NCBI GenBank assembly: GCA_024636575.1
Contig: JAGXGU010000026.1
Span: 1 to 20,490 of the forward strand
Length of the DNA: 20,490 bases
Direction of reading: 5' to 3'
Origin: Altererythrobacter sp.
GTDB taxonomy: Bacteria > Pseudomonadota > Alphaproteobacteria > Sphingomonadales > Sphingomonadaceae
In this document: piece by piece, positions 8,115 through 15,898 of the stretch
Layout of the letters: the number at the start of each line of letters is the position of its first letter
Position numbering within the stretch: position 1 is the stretch's first letter
Translations under genes and position numbers: made by a program
The notes under the pieces: model-generated
Database searches by the model: none
What the model was told of the DNA's origin: nothing
The model's input: the letters and a program-made list of their open reading frames with translations, nothing else

Positions 8115-8239
8115 GTAATCTAAAATAGGCCAGTTTCGTTTTCAGGATGCAGACTGCGCCCCGAACAAGTGCTGAATGGACCCTTGCCTCGCATGCTGCG
8201 TGATTTCTGCCGCAGAGATGGCTGATTGTCGAGGGATAA

Positions 8240-8256
8240 CCCCCGGATTATGGGGG
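8240..8256 (-). terminator. Possible weak terminator after the RodZ-like gene
   Basis: On the minus strand CCCCC-ATAATCC-GGGGG is followed by TTAT, 16 nt after the stop of the RodZ-like gene. The stem is only 5 bp and the T-run short, so termination efficiency is doubtful. Confidence 0.35.
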
Positions 8257-8271
8257 AACACCTAATAGCTG

Positions 8272-9117
8272 TCAGGTCTCCGTAGACGGCTCTGACGGAG
8301 CCGGAGATTGCTGCAGCGGGCCGGACCTGGCCAGCAGCGCAGCGGCGCTGACGGGCACATCGCGCAGGGTCCGCAATTCTTCCGCCAGTTTTGGCACCGG
8401 CTTGCCGCCCACGGTGATCGCCAGTGCTTCGGGCCGGGCCGTCCAGATCAGCGGTTCGTCAACATCAGACGGGATGATGAAACTTTCATTCAGGGCCATC
8501 TGCTTTTCCATCAGCCGGTTACCTTCGGCATCGTAGAATTTGACCCAGATACCGTCTTCCAGCGAAGTGAATACGACTGTGCCTCCACCTTCCTCCGCAG
8601 ACGAAGCCGCCCCTTCGCCCGTCGGCGCTTCGGATTCGACAACCGGAGCCTCTGCAACCAGGGCACCGGGGCCCGAACCGGGGATGAAATAATCGCGAAA
8701 ATAAGCAAATCCGCCCACGATCAGCAATATCGCGGCGAGCGCGCTAAGCCAGGCCAGACCCCGTGTCGGGATACGGGCAGGATCACCCGGTTCGAAACCG
8801 GCGGCATTCCCGCGATCATCCTGACCGCCTTCGGCCAGCTCGGTTCGAACCATGGCGGCAATTTTCTTGTCATCCAGACCTACCGCCTTGGCATAGCTGC
8901 GCGAAAAACCGATCGCATAGGTCCGTCCAGGCAACCCGTCTAAATCGCCTTCTTCGATCAGCCTGAGATGGCGCTGCGAAATCCGCGTTTCAGCGGAAAT
9001 CTGTTCGATCGTGAATTTGCCTTCTTCACGGGCGCGGCGCAGAAGAATGCCCGCTGTATCCAACGGCAATGTGCCATCGGTCCCGTCTATTCCGGCCTTG
9101 TCTTCCTCGTCCGCCAT
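8272..9117 (-). CDS. RodZ-like helix-turn-helix / DUF4115 membrane protein
   Basis: A 281-residue protein with RodZ architecture. RodZ links the MreB cytoskeleton to the cell-wall elongation machinery. The N-terminal cytoplasmic HTH_25 domain (about 19-95) contains ILLRRAREEGKFTIEQISAE, TRISQRHLRLIEEGDLDGLP and TYAIGFSRSYAKAVGLD. A single transmembrane segment (about 121-141, LAWLSALAAILLIVGGFAYF) follows. After an acidic Ala/Glu-rich periplasmic linker comes a DUF4115 domain (about 181-255: VFTSLEDGIWVKFYDAEGN, LNESFIIPSDVD, ITVGGKPVPKL). AAGGA at 9125-9129 (minus strand), 7 nt upstream, supports ATG 9117. It lies downstream of ptsP on the same strand but has its own candidate promoter. In alphaproteobacteria such proteins are often annotated only as HTH-domain proteins, so a RodZ role in cell shape is inference. 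Confidence 0.85.
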   Translation of the reverse strand: MADEEDKAGIDGTDGTLPLDTAGILLRRAREEGKFTIEQISAETRISQRHLRLIEEGDLDGLPGRTYAIGFSRSYAKAVGLDDKKIAAMVRTELAEGGQDDRGNAAGFEPGDPARIPTRGLAWLSALAAILLIVGGFAYFRDYFIPGSGPGALVAEAPVVESEAPTGEGAASSAEEGGGTVVFTSLEDGIWVKFYDAEGNRLMEKQMALNESFIIPSDVDEPLIWTARPEALAITVGGKPVPKLAEELRTLRDVPVSAAALLARSGPLQQSPAPSEPSTET

Positions 9118-9152
9118 CGTGATGTCCTTGCAACCCCTTTTTCTTTTGCCCC

Positions 9153-9182
9153 ATCAGAAGATCGCCGGTGCCTGGCTGTCAA
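9153..9182 (-). promoter_or_regulatory. Candidate promoter of the RodZ-like gene
   Basis: On the minus strand a perfect -35 TTGACA (plus 9177-9182) is separated by 18 nt from TCTGAT (plus 9153-9158, 4 of 6 matches to TATAAT). The predicted start near 9146 leaves a leader of about 30 nt with a good AAGGA site. This would uncouple the gene from ptsP. Confidence 0.5.
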
Positions 9183-9230
9183 GCGTCCACAGCTCAGGAT
9201 CAGCAGCGATTCGACGAGACGTCCTTTCCT

Positions 9231-9255
9231 AGCGGCGAAGTCATCATTCGCGGCT
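9231..9255 (-). terminator. Inverted repeat at the 3' end of ptsP
   Basis: AGC-G-GCGAA and TTCGC-G-GCT pair across a 7-nt loop (GTCATCA), with one G/G mismatch in the arm. The repeat overlaps the ptsP stop codon. No T-run follows on the minus strand, so it may protect the 3' end or aid termination rather than act as a classic intrinsic terminator. Confidence 0.35.
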
Positions 9256-11524
9256 AATCCACGTCTATACCGTTAGCCTCCGCCCAAATCTGCAGTGATG
9301 CCCTGATGTCTGCCGGTGGCTGCGATAGCCACCCGTTCATTATGTCGGTTATCTCCTTCAGATCCACCTTGCGGACCAATTCCTTGATTGGTCCGACGGA
9401 CACGGGCGTAATCGAAAACCGCCTGAAGCCAATCCCGAGCAGCGCCAGCGCCTCCAGCCTGCGGCCGCCCATTTCCCCGCAAATGCCCAAATCCACCGGT
9501 GCGCCTTCCGTGGCCAATGCCACGCGCCGCAGAAACCGCAGGATCGCCGGGCTCATCCAGTCATAACGTTCCGCCAGCTTCGGGTTGGCACGGTCTGCGG
9601 CAAACAGAAATTGGGTCAGATCATTGGTTCCTACCGAAAGGAAGGATAATTTCGGGATCAGCAAGTCAAGAACTTCGGCCAGCGCCGGCACTTCCAGCAT
9701 CGCACCGAATTTGATCGATTCCGGCAGAACCTTTTTCTGCGCCTTGATATATTTCAACTGCGCTTCGAACACCGCCTTCGCGGCATCGAATTCCCATGGT
9801 TCGGACACCATCGGGAACATTACATACAGCGACTTGCCTGCCGCCGCTTCGATGAGAGCACGGGCCTGCACCTTCAGCAGACCGTCGCGTTCCAGCGCCA
9901 GCCGCAGCGCGCGCCAGCCCATTGCCGGGTTCTCGTCATACTCAGCCTCGCCTGAACGCAGATACGGCACGGCCTTGTCCCCGCCAATGTCGACTGTGCG
10001 GAAGATCACCGGCTTGTCGCCTGCCGCATCCAGCACATCGCGGTACAGCCGGAGCTGCTTTTCGCGGCTTGGCAGGGTGGAGGAGACCAGGAACTGGAAT
10101 TCGGTGCGGAACAGGCCGATCCCATCGGCACCGACCAGATTGAGGCTGGAAAGATCATCCCGCAGACCGGCGTTGATCATCACCTGGATCCGCGTACCGC
10201 ACCGGGTAAAGGGTTCGACATCGCGCAATTCGGCATAAATCGCCTGGCGCTCGCGCGACTTGGCAAAGCGCGCTTCAAAGGCGGCATACATGGTCTGCGC
10301 CGGTCGGATGATCGCATTGCCTGTGTCGGCATCGATCAGGACTTCGTCGCCTTCGCGAACCAATCCGCGCAGACCCCGCGCCCGGCCCAGCACCGGAATC
10401 CCCATCGCGCGGGCGACAATCACCACGTGCGAGGTGAGCGACCCTTCTTCCAGCACCACGCCTTTCAGCCGCCGCCGATCATATTCGAGCAGTTCTGCTG
10501 GCCCGAGATTCCTGGCGATCAGGATGGTATCGCGGCGCAGGCCCTGCGTTGCCGCAGTCCCCAACTGGCCCGAGACAATCCGCAGCAACCGGTTGGAGAG
10601 ATCTTCCAGATCATGCATCCGGTCGGCCAGCAGCGGATCGTCGATTTCGCGCATCCGCATCCGGGTGCGCTGCTGAACCCGCTCGATTGCCGCTTCTGCG
10701 GTAAGGCCGGAATCGATTGCTTCGTTGATGCGCCGCGACCAGCCTTCATCATACGCGAACATCTTGTACGTTTCGAGCACCTCCTCATGTTCCCCGCCCA
10801 CGCCGAATTCGGCCTGGCTGGTCATGGAATCGATGCCTTCGCGCATCTTGTCGAAAGCCCGGTAGACACGCTGGCGCTCCGCCTCGGTATCGTCCGCCAC
10901 CACCTGCGTGATGGTCACCCGCGGCTGGTGAAATACGGCGATTCCGCTGGCGAGCCCTTTGACCAATGGCAGGCCGGTGACAGTTTGCGGGCCTGATTGC
11001 GCGGAACTGAGGCCCAGGGCTTCCTCTTCATCAATCAGTTCGGCATGCGCGATCAGTTCGGACAGGACCATGGCAGTGGTCTGAATCGCTTCGATCTCGA
11101 CCTCTTCATATCGGCGCGGCTCGACATGCTGGACGCACAGCACACCCACCGCCCGTTCGCGGTAGACAATCGGCACCCCGGCGAAGGAATGGTATTTTTC
11201 CTCCCCCGTTTCCGGCCGGTACTGGAAGTCCGGATGCGCCTTCGCCTCCGCCAGATTGAGCGTTTCAATCTGGTCGGCGATCACCCCGGTCAGGCCTTCG
11301 CCGATCGCCATGCGGGTAACGTGGACTGCGCTGGCATTGAGGCCGCGCGTGGCGAACAGTTCCAGCATCCCTTCGCGCAGGAGATAGATCGAGCAGACCT
11401 CGCTATCGAGATTTTCCCCGACAATCTCCACCACCTTGTCCAGTTTGCCCTGCGCATGCATGCGCGAGGCCATCACCTCGTGCAATTGAGTCAGGATCTG
11501 TCGGGCGGCGGCGGCTGCGGTCAT
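9254..11524 (-). CDS. ptsP: PEP-protein phosphotransferase, enzyme I of the nitrogen PTS
   Basis: EI-Ntr takes phosphate from PEP and passes it to NPr and then EIIA-Ntr, a cytosolic signalling relay for nitrogen and carbon status. From ATG 11524 the protein has 756 residues. An N-terminal GAF domain (about 10-165, with EVCSIYLLREGML and FAGVPIVYRERAVGVLCVQH) is the sensory part. It is followed by the EI N-domain, the swivelling phospho-His domain (GSLTSHVVIVARAMGIPVLG, His366) and the PEP-binding TIM barrel (GIGLFRTEF, FRTVDIGGDK, SVGTNDLTQF at about 630-639, LGICGEMGG with Cys682). All catalytic residues look intact. GTG at 11542 would add six residues; ATG 11524 matches the usual family start better, but neither has a clear Shine-Dalgarno site. 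No ptsN or NPr gene is in the window. Confidence 0.95.
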   Translation of the reverse strand: MTAAAAARQILTQLHEVMASRMHAQGKLDKVVEIVGENLDSEVCSIYLLREGMLELFATRGLNASAVHVTRMAIGEGLTGVIADQIETLNLAEAKAHPDFQYRPETGEEKYHSFAGVPIVYRERAVGVLCVQHVEPRRYEEVEIEAIQTTAMVLSELIAHAELIDEEEALGLSSAQSGPQTVTGLPLVKGLASGIAVFHQPRVTITQVVADDTEAERQRVYRAFDKMREGIDSMTSQAEFGVGGEHEEVLETYKMFAYDEGWSRRINEAIDSGLTAEAAIERVQQRTRMRMREIDDPLLADRMHDLEDLSNRLLRIVSGQLGTAATQGLRRDTILIARNLGPAELLEYDRRRLKGVVLEEGSLTSHVVIVARAMGIPVLGRARGLRGLVREGDEVLIDADTGNAIIRPAQTMYAAFEARFAKSRERQAIYAELRDVEPFTRCGTRIQVMINAGLRDDLSSLNLVGADGIGLFRTEFQFLVSSTLPSREKQLRLYRDVLDAAGDKPVIFRTVDIGGDKAVPYLRSGEAEYDENPAMGWRALRLALERDGLLKVQARALIEAAAGKSLYVMFPMVSEPWEFDAAKAVFEAQLKYIKAQKKVLPESIKFGAMLEVPALAEVLDLLIPKLSFLSVGTNDLTQFLFAADRANPKLAERYDWMSPAILRFLRRVALATEGAPVDLGICGEMGGRRLEALALLGIGFRRFSITPVSVGPIKELVRKVDLKEITDIMNGWLSQPPADIRASLQIWAEANGIDVD

Positions 11525-11626
11525 GCCAGCGTTGTATAGCACGCCAGCGCCATTGGGAACTGCCGAGCATAGCGAAACGCCGGAATCACTTTCGCGCCGA
11601 TTATCGCAAGATTTAAGAGCGTTGCC

Positions 11627-11782
11627 TCAGGCTTGGGCAAGCTCTTCCTTAATTCGCAATTTCATTTTTTTGAGAGCCTGGATCGTCGTGGTGTCTGGCG
11701 CTGGGCGGTTCAATTCTGCGCGGATTTTCGCATCGAGACCGGCGTGTTTATCTTGCAGGGCGCTGACGTGGGACGTTGCCAT
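11627..11782 (-). CDS. Small YdcH-like (DUF465) protein, 51 aa
   Basis: A 51-residue frame, read by hand, starts MATSHVSALQDKHAGLDAKI and ends KKMKLRIKEELAQA. The pattern of a short acidic/basic helix, HxxLDxKI, a short turn and a Lys/Arg-rich KKxKLRIKEE helix is that of the YdcH/DUF465 family, small helical proteins of unknown function common in alphaproteobacteria. AAAGGAGAG (plus 11787-11795), ending four bases before the ATG, is an excellent ribosome binding site and is the strongest evidence for the start. It lies upstream of ptsP on the same strand (about 100 bp apart) and divergent from a second DUF465 gene at 11985. Function unknown. Confidence 0.85.
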   Translation of the reverse strand: MATSHVSALQDKHAGLDAKIRAELNRPAPDTTTIQALKKMKLRIKEELAQA

Positions 11783-11786
11783 ATGG

Positions 11787-11795
11787 CTCTCCTTT
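11787..11795 (-). promoter_or_regulatory. Strong ribosome binding site of the 51-aa YdcH gene
   Basis: AAAGGAGAG on the minus strand, with a four-base gap to ATG 11782, decides that this short frame is translated. Confidence 0.7.
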
Positions 11796-11969
11796 AATCT
11801 GGCCTCGGCTGAGGCCTGCCAAGCCGACTCGGAACGACCTTCCCAGCGGCATTAGGGATAAAAACATATTGCGGGCCATTTGCGAAGTGCGGACTTTTCC
11901 CTAAGCGATCAGTAACGGTGATTGTGCGACGAAGCGTTTGCGCCCATTGCACCGATCAAACGACTGGCG

Positions 11970-11975
11970 AGAGGA
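11970..11975 (+). promoter_or_regulatory. Ribosome binding site deciding the GTG start of the second YdcH gene
   Basis: AGAGGA lies 9 nt before GTG 11985. It selects this start over the in-frame upstream codon at 11922, whose extra 21 residues do not resemble the family. Confidence 0.6.
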
Positions 11976-11984
11976 CGAGCCCGG

Positions 11985-12182
11985 GTGAACGAGCAGGAAT
12001 TGCGCAAGCGCTTGGCGGGCCTGAAAACCGAACACCGGGATCTGGATGCCGCGATCGACGCGCTGTTGCTGGCCGGATCAACGGATCAATTGCAGATTGC
12101 CCGGCTGAAGAAGCGCAAATTGCGCCTCAAGGACCAGATCGCCATGGTCGAAGACGCGTTGCTGCCGGACATTATCGCCTGA
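11985..12182 (+). CDS. YdcH family (DUF465) protein, 65 aa
   Basis: The 65-residue protein, MNEQELRKRLAGLKTEHRDL onward, carries the DUF465 hallmark EHRDLDAAIDALL, then DQLQIARLKKRKLRLKDQIA and the C-terminal LLPDIIA. It should form a short helical hairpin; family function is unknown. The GTG start is chosen for its Shine-Dalgarno site and because the frame upstream is unlike the family. It is divergent from the other YdcH gene (202 bp between starts) and lies 116 bp upstream of the RcdA-like gene on the same strand. Both small proteins have the Lys/Arg-rich second helix, but the long one has the canonical motifs and the short one is reduced. Confidence 0.9.
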   Translation: MNEQELRKRLAGLKTEHRDLDAAIDALLLAGSTDQLQIARLKKRKLRLKDQIAMVEDALLPDIIA

Positions 12183-12226
12183 CATTTGCGCCCGGCGGGA
12201 ACACAATCCGTTCCAACTTGGGACGG

Positions 12227-12254
12227 TATAAATTTAACAAAGGATTACCCTTTG
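12227..12254 (+). promoter_or_regulatory. Candidate -10 element and leader hairpin before the RcdA-like gene
   Basis: An AT-rich TATAAATTT at 12227 stands out in GC-rich DNA. It is followed at once by a perfect 6-bp inverted repeat CAAAGG-ATTAC-CCTTTG (12238-12254), about where transcription would begin. No convincing -35 was seen. The repeat could be an operator or a 5'-end mRNA hairpin, or mark the end of the YdcH transcript, although no T-run follows. Confidence 0.35.
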
Positions 12255-12298
12255 CCCCTGCTGGCGAAGCCGCCGCTGCTGGGTTAGGCAGGCCGGAT

Positions 12299-12760
12299 AT
12301 GCAAGCGCCATCAGATCTCAACAACAAGATCGTCGAAGACCTGTATTGCGAAGCCCTGGTGCTGGCAGACGAGGTCCGTTCGATTTTCGACCTGACACCC
12401 GTGCACGACACGGGTGATGAGGCTGATCGCCTGCGGCTGGCGCTGTCGGTTGAAGGCCTGCGGACTACCACCCGGGTGATGCATGTGCTGGCATGGTTGC
12501 TGAACCACCGTGCGTTCTATGCCGGCGAGCTGAGTGAATTCCAGTTGCGCCGCCACAGCAAGATGCCGCCTGACCGCCCGCCCGAGCCGGCAAGCCTGCA
12601 GTTGCTTGATCCGGCCACACAGCGGCTGGTCCTGCATTCACAAACCATGCACCAGCGCATTGCGCGACTGGATGCAGCATGGCGGGAAAGGTATGAAATG
12701 CAGCCTGCAGCAATCCTGCGTTTGCGCGAAAGGTTGGGCCAGGCAGTTTTCAAATCCTGA
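12299..12760 (+). CDS. RcdA-like protein (DUF1465 family)
   Basis: A 153-residue all-helical protein of the DUF1465 family, which to my knowledge includes Caulobacter RcdA. RcdA is an adaptor that, with CpdR and PopA, delivers the cell-cycle regulator CtrA and other substrates to ClpXP. Visible similarity is strongest in NNKIVEDLYCEALVLADEVR (about 8-27), EGLRTTTRVMHVLAWLLNHR with AFYAGELS after it, and the C-terminal LVLHSQTMHQRIARLDAAWR. ATG 12299 follows an AGGCAGG sequence; the frame extends upstream of this start, but the extra codons look non-coding. The stop lies only 5 bp from the convergent glpK stop. The name rests on family resemblance; a role in CtrA turnover in this organism is inference. 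Confidence 0.8.
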   Translation: MQAPSDLNNKIVEDLYCEALVLADEVRSIFDLTPVHDTGDEADRLRLALSVEGLRTTTRVMHVLAWLLNHRAFYAGELSEFQLRRHSKMPPDRPPEPASLQLLDPATQRLVLHSQTMHQRIARLDAAWRERYEMQPAAILRLRERLGQAVFKS

Positions 12761-12765
12761 TCCCG

Positions 12766-14235
12766 TCAGGCGGCTGACAAAGCCTTTTGCCATTGCGCCG
12801 ACCGCAGTTCTCTTTCTGCAGCGGACATATCCGGCATGAAGTGGTCCAGCCCCCCGCGCATCGCCGCCGACGCATCTTCCAGCGATGGATAAAGCCCTGC
12901 ACCGACCCCGGCCAGCATCGCTGCACCCAATGCGGTAGATTCGACAAATTCAGGCCGTTCGACCGGCAGGTCCAGAATATTGGCAATATCCTGCGCCATC
13001 CAGTCATTCGCGCTCATTCCGCCGTCGATTTTCAGCGAAGTCCATTTGGCACCATCTGCCGCGAAAGCGCGCGCCAGATCGTCCGTCTGATGGGCCATCG
13101 CCTCCAGCGCAGCGCGGGCGATCTGCGCCCTGCCGGTGGAGAAGCTCAGGCCGGCGATCACGCCGCGCGCTTCCGGCCGCCAATGCGGCGCGCCAAGGCC
13201 CGACAAGGCCGGAACGATCACCACGCCGCCGCTGTCGGGGATGGACCGGGCAAGTGTTTCGGTTTCCGATGCAGTTCCCAGCAGGCCGAGCGAATCGCGC
13301 AGCCATTGTACCAAACTGCCCGCGACGAATACCGATCCTTCCAGCGCAAAGGTGCGCCGACCATCAATCTGGTACAGTACCGTTCCAAGCAGCCGGTTGG
13401 CTGATACGGGAATGCCTTGCCCCTTGTTGGCCAGGATGAACGCGCCGGTGCCATAGGTTGCCTTGGTTTCACCGGGCGAAAGGCAGCCCTGCCCGATGGT
13501 GGCGCTTTGCTGGTCCCCGGCCAGGCCGGTAATCGCAATCGGCGCGCCGAACAATTCCGGCAGGCTGGTCCCGAAATTGCCCGCATTGTCGCTCACCTCC
13601 GCCAGCGCCTGGCGGGGCACGCCGAACAGATCGCACAGCCCCGGATCGAATCCCGCAGCGTCTAGAGGCAACAGCAGGGTGCGGCTGGCATTGCTGGCGT
13701 CCGAGATGAACTCTCCGCCGGTCAGTTTGAAAACCAGCCAGCTTTCGACTGTTCCCAGCGCCAGCGTACCGGCCTTGGCGGCAGCGGCCACCGCGGGTTC
13801 GTTTTCGACCATCCAACGCATCTTGGTGGCGGAAAAATACGGATCGAGGAGCAATCCGGTCGCCCGCTGGACCTCCGCCTCATGCCCTGCTTCCCGCAGC
13901 CGTTTACAGAAATCCGCTGTTCGCCGGTCCTGCCACACCAGTGCGTTGGCCAACGGCTCCCCCGTCGATTTGTCCCATGCAACCACGGTTTCGCGCTGGT
14001 TGGTGATGCCGATGGCCGCGATATTCCGGGCGCCGCCCGCTTTCTCGACCATCTCCCGCGCACATGCGAGCGTGCGGTGCCATATCTCGCGCGGATCATG
14101 TTCGACTCTGCCGGGGGCGGGATATATCTGGGTCAGTTCCTGCTGGGCGCTATCAATCAGCGCGCCGTCCGCCGCGAACAACATCGCGCGGGTGGAGGTA
14201 GTACCTTCATCGAGAACGAGAATCTGTTGGGTCAT
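12766..14235 (-). CDS. glpK: Glycerol kinase
   Basis: Phosphorylates glycerol with ATP to glycerol-3-phosphate in the cytosol. The 489-residue FGGY-family protein has the usual length and motifs: LDEGTTSTRAMLF with the ATP loop at 9-16, GITNQRETVVAWDKSTGEPL (about 76-95), VWQDRRT at about 100-106, GLAGDQQSATIGQG with Asp241 at the expected catalytic base position (E. coli Asp245), ATYGTGAF, and GLGAPHWRPEARG as the second FGGY signature. AGAGGAAAGG (plus 14237-14246), directly before ATG 14235, is a strong ribosome binding site. glpF, glpD and glpR are not adjacent. The gene is divergent from the metallo-hydrolase (74 bp between starts) and convergent with the RcdA-like gene. Confidence 0.96.
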   Translation of the reverse strand: MTQQILVLDEGTTSTRAMLFAADGALIDSAQQELTQIYPAPGRVEHDPREIWHRTLACAREMVEKAGGARNIAAIGITNQRETVVAWDKSTGEPLANALVWQDRRTADFCKRLREAGHEAEVQRATGLLLDPYFSATKMRWMVENEPAVAAAAKAGTLALGTVESWLVFKLTGGEFISDASNASRTLLLPLDAAGFDPGLCDLFGVPRQALAEVSDNAGNFGTSLPELFGAPIAITGLAGDQQSATIGQGCLSPGETKATYGTGAFILANKGQGIPVSANRLLGTVLYQIDGRRTFALEGSVFVAGSLVQWLRDSLGLLGTASETETLARSIPDSGGVVIVPALSGLGAPHWRPEARGVIAGLSFSTGRAQIARAALEAMAHQTDDLARAFAADGAKWTSLKIDGGMSANDWMAQDIANILDLPVERPEFVESTALGAAMLAGVGAGLYPSLEDASAAMRGGLDHFMPDMSAAERELRSAQWQKALSAA

Positions 14236-14309
14236 GCCTTTCCTCTAGCCGTATTCTCGATGCCAGCGAAAGTGGAACCTGCCAAAGCACAAGCCGGGGC
14301 GAGGCAATT

Positions 14310-15233
14310 GTGGACACGCCGCGCTTCACTCACCATATCGGGCGCATGGCGATCCCCCCCAAACCCTGGCCGACAGGTCTGATCGAACAGCCCGAACCGC
14401 TGGTGCGCCGCGTGCTTGCGCCCAATCCTTCGCCCTATACCTATACCGGTACGCAGACCTATCTGGTCGGCAACGCCGGGACGATTGCCGTGATCGACCC
14501 GGGTCCGGATGATGCAAGCCATTTGGCAGCGCTGGAGGCAGCGATTGGTGATGCCACGATTGGCGCGATCATGTGCACGCATACCCACCGGGACCACTCG
14601 CCCGCCGCAAAGCCGCTGGCACAGCGGACGGGCGCACCCATTGTCGGCTGCGCTCCGTTGGTGTTGCCCGACAGCGGCCCCCGCGCCGATGCACCGTTCG
14701 ACAGGACTTACGAACCCGACCGGGTGTTGGAAGATGGCGAAAGCATGACCGGCCCCGGATGGACACTGACTGCGATCGCCACGCCCGGCCATACCTCCAA
14801 CCATCTGTGTTTCGCGCTGGAGGAAAGCGGCGCATTGTTTACCGGCGATCATGTGATGGGATGGTCCACCAGCGTGATCGTGCCGCCGGACGGCGACATG
14901 AGCGATTACATGGCCAGCCTGGCGAAATTATACGATCGCGAGGACCGCATCTATTATTCAGCCCATGGCGCACCAATCGAAAACCCGCGCCAGCTGGTGC
15001 GGGGAATGATGGGCCATCGCCGCCAACGGGAAAACCAGATCATCCGGCTGCTGGGGGAAGGCCCCAGCACCATCGAGGAATTGGTCCCGCAAATGTACAA
15101 GGGGCTGGACCCGGCCCTGACCGGTGCTGCGGGCATGTCGGTCAAGGCGCATCTGATTGATCTGGAACGTCGCGGCGTGGTTGTTCGTTATAGTGAAAAA
15201 GGGCAAGGTGACGAAATATGGAAGACCATCTGA
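14310..15233 (+). CDS. LACTB2-like metallo-beta-lactamase-fold hydrolase
   Basis: A 307-residue metal-dependent hydrolase. The MBL motif CTHTHRDHSP (His91, His93, Asp95, His96) binds the metal pair. Further ligands are in TAIATPGHTSNHLCF and ALFTGDHVMG, with SAHG near residue 213. The C-terminal 90 residues (RQRENQIIRLLGEGPSTIEE onward to AHLIDLERRGVVV) look like the winged-helix domain found in LACTB2-type proteins, some of which are single-strand RNases. The substrate here is unknown. GTG 14310 has GAGG at 14301-14304; ATG 14346 is an alternative start that would remove 12 residues. It opens a tight four-gene run, its stop lying 16 nt inside the next gene. Confidence 0.88.
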   Translation: MDTPRFTHHIGRMAIPPKPWPTGLIEQPEPLVRRVLAPNPSPYTYTGTQTYLVGNAGTIAVIDPGPDDASHLAALEAAIGDATIGAIMCTHTHRDHSPAAKPLAQRTGAPIVGCAPLVLPDSGPRADAPFDRTYEPDRVLEDGESMTGPGWTLTAIATPGHTSNHLCFALEESGALFTGDHVMGWSTSVIVPPDGDMSDYMASLAKLYDREDRIYYSAHGAPIENPRQLVRGMMGHRRQRENQIIRLLGEGPSTIEELVPQMYKGLDPALTGAAGMSVKAHLIDLERRGVVVRYSEKGQGDEIWKTI

Positions 15234-15898
15234 AATCATCCGAACCCGATACACTGGCGCCGCAGGTGGAAGGCCAGCAATCGCTTGCGCGCATCCAGGC
15301 GGTGCCGTGGCTAATGTTTATCGCGGTGCTGGCATTGGCGGCTTGGCTCGGCTGGAAGGCTTTCGGCCCGGGCAATCTGGGTGATCCGCTGGCAACCAGT
15401 CTGGTTGCGTTCGAAAAACAGAACAAGCTGACCGTGTTCAGTGCGGAATTGGCACCGGTAGTGGCGAGCGATGACAGCCGGATGTTCGGCATGGTGCAGA
15501 GCCGCCAGATCGCGGTCATCCCGGCGCGGGTCGAATATACTCTGGACCTGTCGCAAGTCGGGCCGGAGCGGCTGGCATGGAATGCCGAAACACAGGTGCT
15601 GGATGTGCAATTACCCGCGATCAAGGTAGGCAAACCCAATCTGGATGAAGGCCGCGCGCAATATCTGCGCGAAGGGATCTGGATCAGCCGCGATGCGCAG
15701 GATAATCTCACCCGCAAGAATACCCAGCTGGCCGAACAGCAGGCGGTCAAGCAGGCCGCCAATCCGGCGCTGATGGCCATCGCCCGGGGTGCGGCAAAGG
15801 ATGCAATCCGCCAAAATCTTGCTATACCCTTGAAAGTTGCCGGATATGGCGACGTAACCGTGAATGTCCGATTAGACGGAGAGAATGTGCCGCAATGA
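15218..15898 (+). CDS. DUF4230 membrane-anchored protein
   Basis: A 226-residue protein of unknown function. An N-terminal cytoplasmic stretch is followed by one transmembrane helix (about 28-49, VPWLMFIAVLALAAWLGWKA) and an extracytoplasmic domain. That domain has the DUF4230 pattern: FEKQNKLTVFSAELAPVV, VIPARVEYTLDLSQV, VQLPAIKVGKPNLDE, a charged helical region (LTRKNTQLAEQQAVKQAANP) and a C-terminal KVAGYGDVTVNVRLDG. ATG 15218 is preceded by a GGCAAGGTGA stretch. The gene overlaps the metallo-hydrolase by 16 bp, and its TGA overlaps the nadA ATG (ATGA), so expression with both neighbours is likely. Confidence 0.8.
   Translation: MEDHLKSSEPDTLAPQVEGQQSLARIQAVPWLMFIAVLALAAWLGWKAFGPGNLGDPLATSLVAFEKQNKLTVFSAELAPVVASDDSRMFGMVQSRQIAVIPARVEYTLDLSQVGPERLAWNAETQVLDVQLPAIKVGKPNLDEGRAQYLREGIWISRDAQDNLTRKNTQLAEQQAVKQAANPALMAIARGAAKDAIRQNLAIPLKVAGYGDVTVNVRLDGENVPQ

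Noticed and set aside
11918..12298. Upstream extension of the RcdA-like gene to 11918
   Set aside because: These codons overlap the second YdcH gene in another frame and encode Arg/Gly-rich sequence unlike the DUF1465 family. ATG 12299 has its own ribosome binding site.
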